Source: Rhodococcus sp. 1163
GTDB taxonomy: Bacteria > Actinomycetota > Actinomycetes > Mycobacteriales > Mycobacteriaceae
Assembly (NCBI RefSeq): GCF_002091985.1
Contig: NZ_MKKX01000017.1
Span: forward strand, 186,001-250,000
Direction: 5' to 3'
DNA length: 64,000 bases
Both the position numbers and the translations under genes were made by a program. The notes beneath the pieces were generated by a model. The model ran no database searches. It was not told the DNA's origin and was given only the letters and a program-made list of their open reading frames with translations. Below are positions 61,721 through 64,000 of this stretch, one piece after another (the stretch's first letter is position 1; every line of letters starts with the position of its first letter).

Positions 61721-62095
61721 GTGACGATGCCCAACAGCGCATTCGACGAGCTGGGCATCAAAGTTCAACGTGCACAGGCAGTTGTCTCCGCGATCCGCGG
61801 TGTGGGACGGGCCGGCGGCATCGCTGTCGAGGTCGACGCCGAGAATCGGCTTGTCGCACTGCATCATCCGGACGCGCACATCATCCTGGCCGCGTACCGA
61901 GCGGCGCTCCTGGACAAGCAGCCGCAGGTGGACGAAGCGATGCGAGAAATGCTCAACGATCCCGACGTCCACGCAATCACCTCGTTCGTACATACCAGCT
62001 CCGCTGTCATACCAGCGCACCATCCGCAGCCCGTCGAGGACGACGACACCTACTTCCAAAATCTCGAGCAGGATCCACTCGGCCGGAATCGATGA
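61721..62095 (+). CDS. YbaB/EbfC-like small protein
   Basis: A 124-aa protein. The centre (VSAIRGVGRAGGIAVEVDAEN, then RLVALHHPDA) resembles the YbaB nucleoid-associated fold. Such proteins recur beside EspC-like and ESX substrate genes, as EspL does. GTG 61721 follows AAAGGA at good spacing. It is the last gene of the four-gene plus-strand cassette and lies 52 bp after the lipoprotein gene. Whether it binds DNA or acts as a chaperone is not known. Confidence 0.6.
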   Translation: MTMPNSAFDELGIKVQRAQAVVSAIRGVGRAGGIAVEVDAENRLVALHHPDAHIILAAYRAALLDKQPQVDEAMREMLNDPDVHAITSFVHTSSAVIPAHHPQPVEDDDTYFQNLEQDPLGRNR

Positions 62096-62103
62096 CCTTC
62101 GAC

Positions 62104-62247
62104 TCAGTTCGGTAGAGCCCACATTTCACGATTCGCTTCCTCTGCTCGTCGGGCTGCCTTCTCGGCCACGTCCGGCTGGGCTCCGACCGCGGTGCACAAC
62201 ACCGTCCACACTCCACGTGGACGCCATCTGCACACGACCGGAATCAT
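62104..62247 (-). CDS. Small protein at the end of the pilus operon, unknown
   Basis: A 47-aa frame starting MIPVVCRWRPRGVWTVLCT and ending in a charged helix with ANREMWALPN. GGAGG lies six bases before the ATG, and the gene follows the TadE-like gene by 26 bp, which supports translation. I do not recognise the family. Confidence 0.5.
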   Translation of the reverse strand: MIPVVCRWRPRGVWTVLCTAVGAQPDVAEKAARRAEEANREMWALPN

Positions 62248-62273
62248 CGGGACCCTCCGACCCCATCGACACT

Positions 62274-62621
62274 TCACGCCGGCCCCGCCCGCGCCGACGC
62301 GACCGCGTCGGCGATCCCGAATCGCCCGAGCGGCAGAGTGATCGTCACGGTGACCACGACGTCCCAACCCTCTACGACGCACTCCGTCACCTCACCCTTC
62401 GAGCGGCTTACGATCTCCCGCGCCGTCGCACACGCATCCCCGACGCCTCGGTTCAATTCCCCGGCGGCCGCGAGAGCCGACAGGTCCGCAGCCGACTGGG
62501 CCTGATGCCGGGCACCGACCGCCGAGCCGACGTGAACGATCGCCACCACGACCACCAGCAATGCGGCCAGTGCAGCTGCAGCAAGAACCGTCACACTGCC
62601 TTCCTCACTGGACACCGTCAT
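62274..62621 (-). CDS. TadE-like protein of the helicase/secretion neighbourhood (Rv3654c-like)
   Basis: A 115-aa protein. EEGSVTVLAAAALAALLVVVV is the single TadE/TadG-like membrane segment, followed by ARHQAQSAADLSALAAAGEL and an extracellular beta-rich end. Pseudopilin-like proteins of this kind assemble with Flp pili. It overlaps the upstream TadE gene by four bases and matches the Rv3654c position and pattern. Confidence 0.85.
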   Translation of the reverse strand: MTVSSEEGSVTVLAAAALAALLVVVVAIVHVGSAVGARHQAQSAADLSALAAAGELNRGVGDACATAREIVSRSKGEVTECVVEGWDVVVTVTITLPLGRFGIADAVASARAGPA

Positions 62622-62920
62622 TCCGCAGTGTCCGGTTCGATCGCGGCGACAGCTTCGGCACTGACAGTCAAACCCGGCAACGGCGTGTCGGACTGCACGC
62701 GGGCTGTCACGAACCCATCGTGCTCGGTGACGGTGATCTGCGCCCCACTCGGCGCCACCGACTGGGCAACCGATACCGCATCACCCCTGGCCGCCAATCG
62801 CGCTGCTTCCCGCGCCGCATCCACACACCGGACATACATCGACACAGCAAGTATCGCCCCGATGCATGTCACGACGACCGCAACGATGGACGCGATGGCG
62901 ATAGCCGCCTCCACCGTCAC
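62618..62920 (-). CDS. TadE family pilus protein (Rv3655c-like)
   Basis: About 100 aa beginning VTVEAAIAIASIVAVVVTCI, the TadE membrane segment with the conserved Glu, then CVDAAREAARLAARGD and an extracellular domain. No ATG, GTG or TTG is in frame close upstream of the GTG at 62920. Homologues have a few more residues here, so the exact start is unsure. It begins 14 bp after the Flp pilin stop. Confidence 0.8.
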   Translation of the reverse strand: MTVEAAIAIASIVAVVVTCIGAILAVSMYVRCVDAAREAARLAARGDAVSVAQSVAPSGAQITVTEHDGFVTARVQSDTPLPGLTVSAEAVAAIEPDTAE

Positions 62921-62934
62921 GGCGCCGTCGTCGG

Positions 62935-63138
62935 CTACACAGCTGTCTTGAGGGCTCGGTCGATGATTCCGGTCAACGAACTCACGATCGAATCGCCGGT
63001 CACCACTGTGTAGAGAATCGCCCCGAACGCCGCAGCGGCGATCGTGCCGATTGCGTACTCGGCTGTCGACATTCCATCGTCGTCCGCCGCGGCCAAGATC
63101 AATCTCACCTGAAGCTCTCGAACCATCCTGTGCACCAT
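62935..63138 (-). CDS. Flp-type pilin, DUF4244 (Rv3656c-like)
   Basis: A 67-aa prepilin. A leader ending in Gly precedes MSTAEYAIGTIAAAAFGAIL. Cleavage after the Gly would put Glu at +5 and Tyr at +6, as in Flp pilins processed by a TadV-type peptidase. The mature pilin would be a single hydrophobic helix with a short tail. ATG 63138 follows GGAGGG. Confidence 0.9.
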   Translation of the reverse strand: MVHRMVRELQVRLILAAADDDGMSTAEYAIGTIAAAAFGAILYTVVTGDSIVSSLTGIIDRALKTAV

Positions 63139-63218
63139 GCCTATTCCCTCCCTCGACCTCCGAGACGGCGGTTCCGCCTCGGAATCCTCTGTGTCTCGTC
63201 ACAGCGACCCTCGTGTGC

Positions 63219-63791
63219 TCACAGCAGTCCCCCACCCAGTACGTTCCCGGCGAGTCCGATGACGACGGGAACGATCCCGAGGCACACGAACGCCGGCAGA
63301 AAGCACAGGCCGAGCGGCCCACTGATCAACACCCCTGCGCGCTCGGCTGCGGCTGCCGACGAGTCCTCGGTCTGTGCACGCCGCGCCTCGGCGAGCTCGG
63401 AAATCCCCTGTGCCAACGAGGCTCCCGATCTTGCCGATCGCCGCGCCATTCGCGCGAGGGATTCGATGTCGGGCCTGGCGGCTACGGGCTCCCACGCGGC
63501 AGCGGGGTCCGCGCCCAGCGCGAGTAAGTCTGCGGTGGTGCGCAATGCCTCGGCGAAGGGCTCGTTCGTCGACTCGGAAACCGCAGCGGCTGCGATGCCC
63601 ACCGGAAGTCCGCCGCGCAAACATGCAGCCAGCAGATCGAACGTGGTCGCAACCGAATGTGGATCGGCAATGTCGGCGTCGTCTCCGCTCTTCTCGTCGA
63701 AAGGATCCTTGGGCGCGATACGAGAGACGTACGAGGGAGCTGTTGGGATCACGGCGAGTGACGCCGCCGCGCACACCGCCGCCACCCACAT
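63219..63791 (-). CDS. tadC: TadC-like type II secretion F-domain protein (Rv3657c-like)
   Basis: A 190-aa membrane protein of the pilus assembly platform. An N-terminal helix begins WVAAVCAAASLAV. A soluble helical F domain has LRGGLPVGIAAAAVSES, and a paired C-terminal membrane region holds LCFLPAFVCLGIVPVVIGL. ATG 63791 shares its A with the tadB stop (TGATG); the frame extends to 63842 inside tadB. Confidence 0.87.
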   Translation of the reverse strand: MWVAAVCAAASLAVIPTAPSYVSRIAPKDPFDEKSGDDADIADPHSVATTFDLLAACLRGGLPVGIAAAAVSESTNEPFAEALRTTADLLALGADPAAAWEPVAARPDIESLARMARRSARSGASLAQGISELAEARRAQTEDSSAAAAERAGVLISGPLGLCFLPAFVCLGIVPVVIGLAGNVLGGGLL

Positions 63792-64000
63792 CAACGGCAC
63801 ACCTTTTCGGTGATCGCATCGGTCCACATCAGCCCGGCGCACGCCAACATCGAGCCGAGCACCAGAAGGACTCCGCCCAGGCCGCCGCCGAACAGCACAC
63901 CGATCGGGGACGCCCCCATGAATTGACCAAGGATGACCCCGAGGACCGGCAAACCCGACAACACTGTTCCCGTCGCCCGGGCACCGGCCAGGCTCGCCTC
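63791..64000 (-). CDS. tadB: TadB-like type II secretion F-domain protein, C-terminal fragment
   Basis: The last 69 codons of a minus-strand gene cut by the right edge. It reads LAGARATGTVLSGLPVLGVI, then two membrane helices and the end WTDAITEKVCR. The pattern is the C-terminal membrane hairpin of TadB/T2SF proteins. Its TGA overlaps the ATG of tadC. The rest of the Tad operon should continue to the right of the window. Confidence 0.8.
   Translation of the reverse strand, partial: EASLAGARATGTVLSGLPVLGVILGQFMGASPIGVLFGGGLGGVLLVLGSMLACAGLMWTDAITEKVCR

Overview
The window is GC-rich, densely packed chromosomal DNA from an actinomycete, most likely Rhodococcus or a close relative in Mycobacteriales. 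This rests on gene content and codon use, not on a database match. Supporting points are a long topA with a lysine/alanine tail, the gene order holB, topA, an Rv3647c-like gene, cspA and a DECH-box helicase as in mycobacteria, an actinobacterial Tad/Flp pilus cluster, EspC-like type VII secretion genes, an NDMA-dependent alcohol dehydrogenase, and many GTG/TTG starts.

Region 1 (1-15.9 kb) is a catabolic locus. A continuous minus-strand operon runs from 12012 to the left edge: class II aldolase, 2-hydroxyacid dehydrogenase, a five-gene peptide/nickel-type ABC importer, two acyl-CoA dehydrogenases, two CaiB/BaiF CoA-transferases and the start of a MaoC-like hydratase. A divergent IclR regulator with an apparent non-standard start codon faces it. 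An HSL-type hydrolase and a SnoaL-flavin monooxygenase fusion follow. The two dehydrogenases and the two CoA-transferases each look like heteromeric pairs.

Region 2 (16-31.5 kb) holds redox and lipid genes: NDH-2, aldo/keto reductase, a GAF/AAA/Fis regulator beside a zinc alcohol dehydrogenase, acyl-CoA dehydrogenase with SDR, an old yellow enzyme, LysR and SnoaL genes, a phospholipase D-like protein, an LLM flavoprotein with a DnaA-box-like cluster upstream, and an APC permease.

Region 3 (31.8-42.9 kb) is core: tRNA-Thr(CGT), holB, a lipoprotein, a divergent TetR/FAD-monooxygenase pair with a double palindromic operator, topA, an Rv3647c-like gene, cspA and the helicase. Three intergenic arrays of a 30-bp-period palindromic repeat sit here.

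Region 4 (43.1-62.1 kb) lies between the helicase and the pilus genes, which are adjacent in relatives, so it looks like an insertion. It carries a probable phosphonate module: ABC importer, GntR/UTRA regulator, and convergent TmpA-like and PhnZ/TmpB-like oxygenases. A second oligopeptide ABC importer with an extra binding protein follows. A type VII secretion cassette comes last: an EspC-like protein, a WXG-alpha/beta-hydrolase, an LppA-like lipoprotein and a YbaB-like protein.

Region 5 (62.1-64 kb, minus strand) holds the distal part of the Tad/Flp pilus operon, from a truncated tadB at the right edge down to a TadE-like gene and a small ORF.
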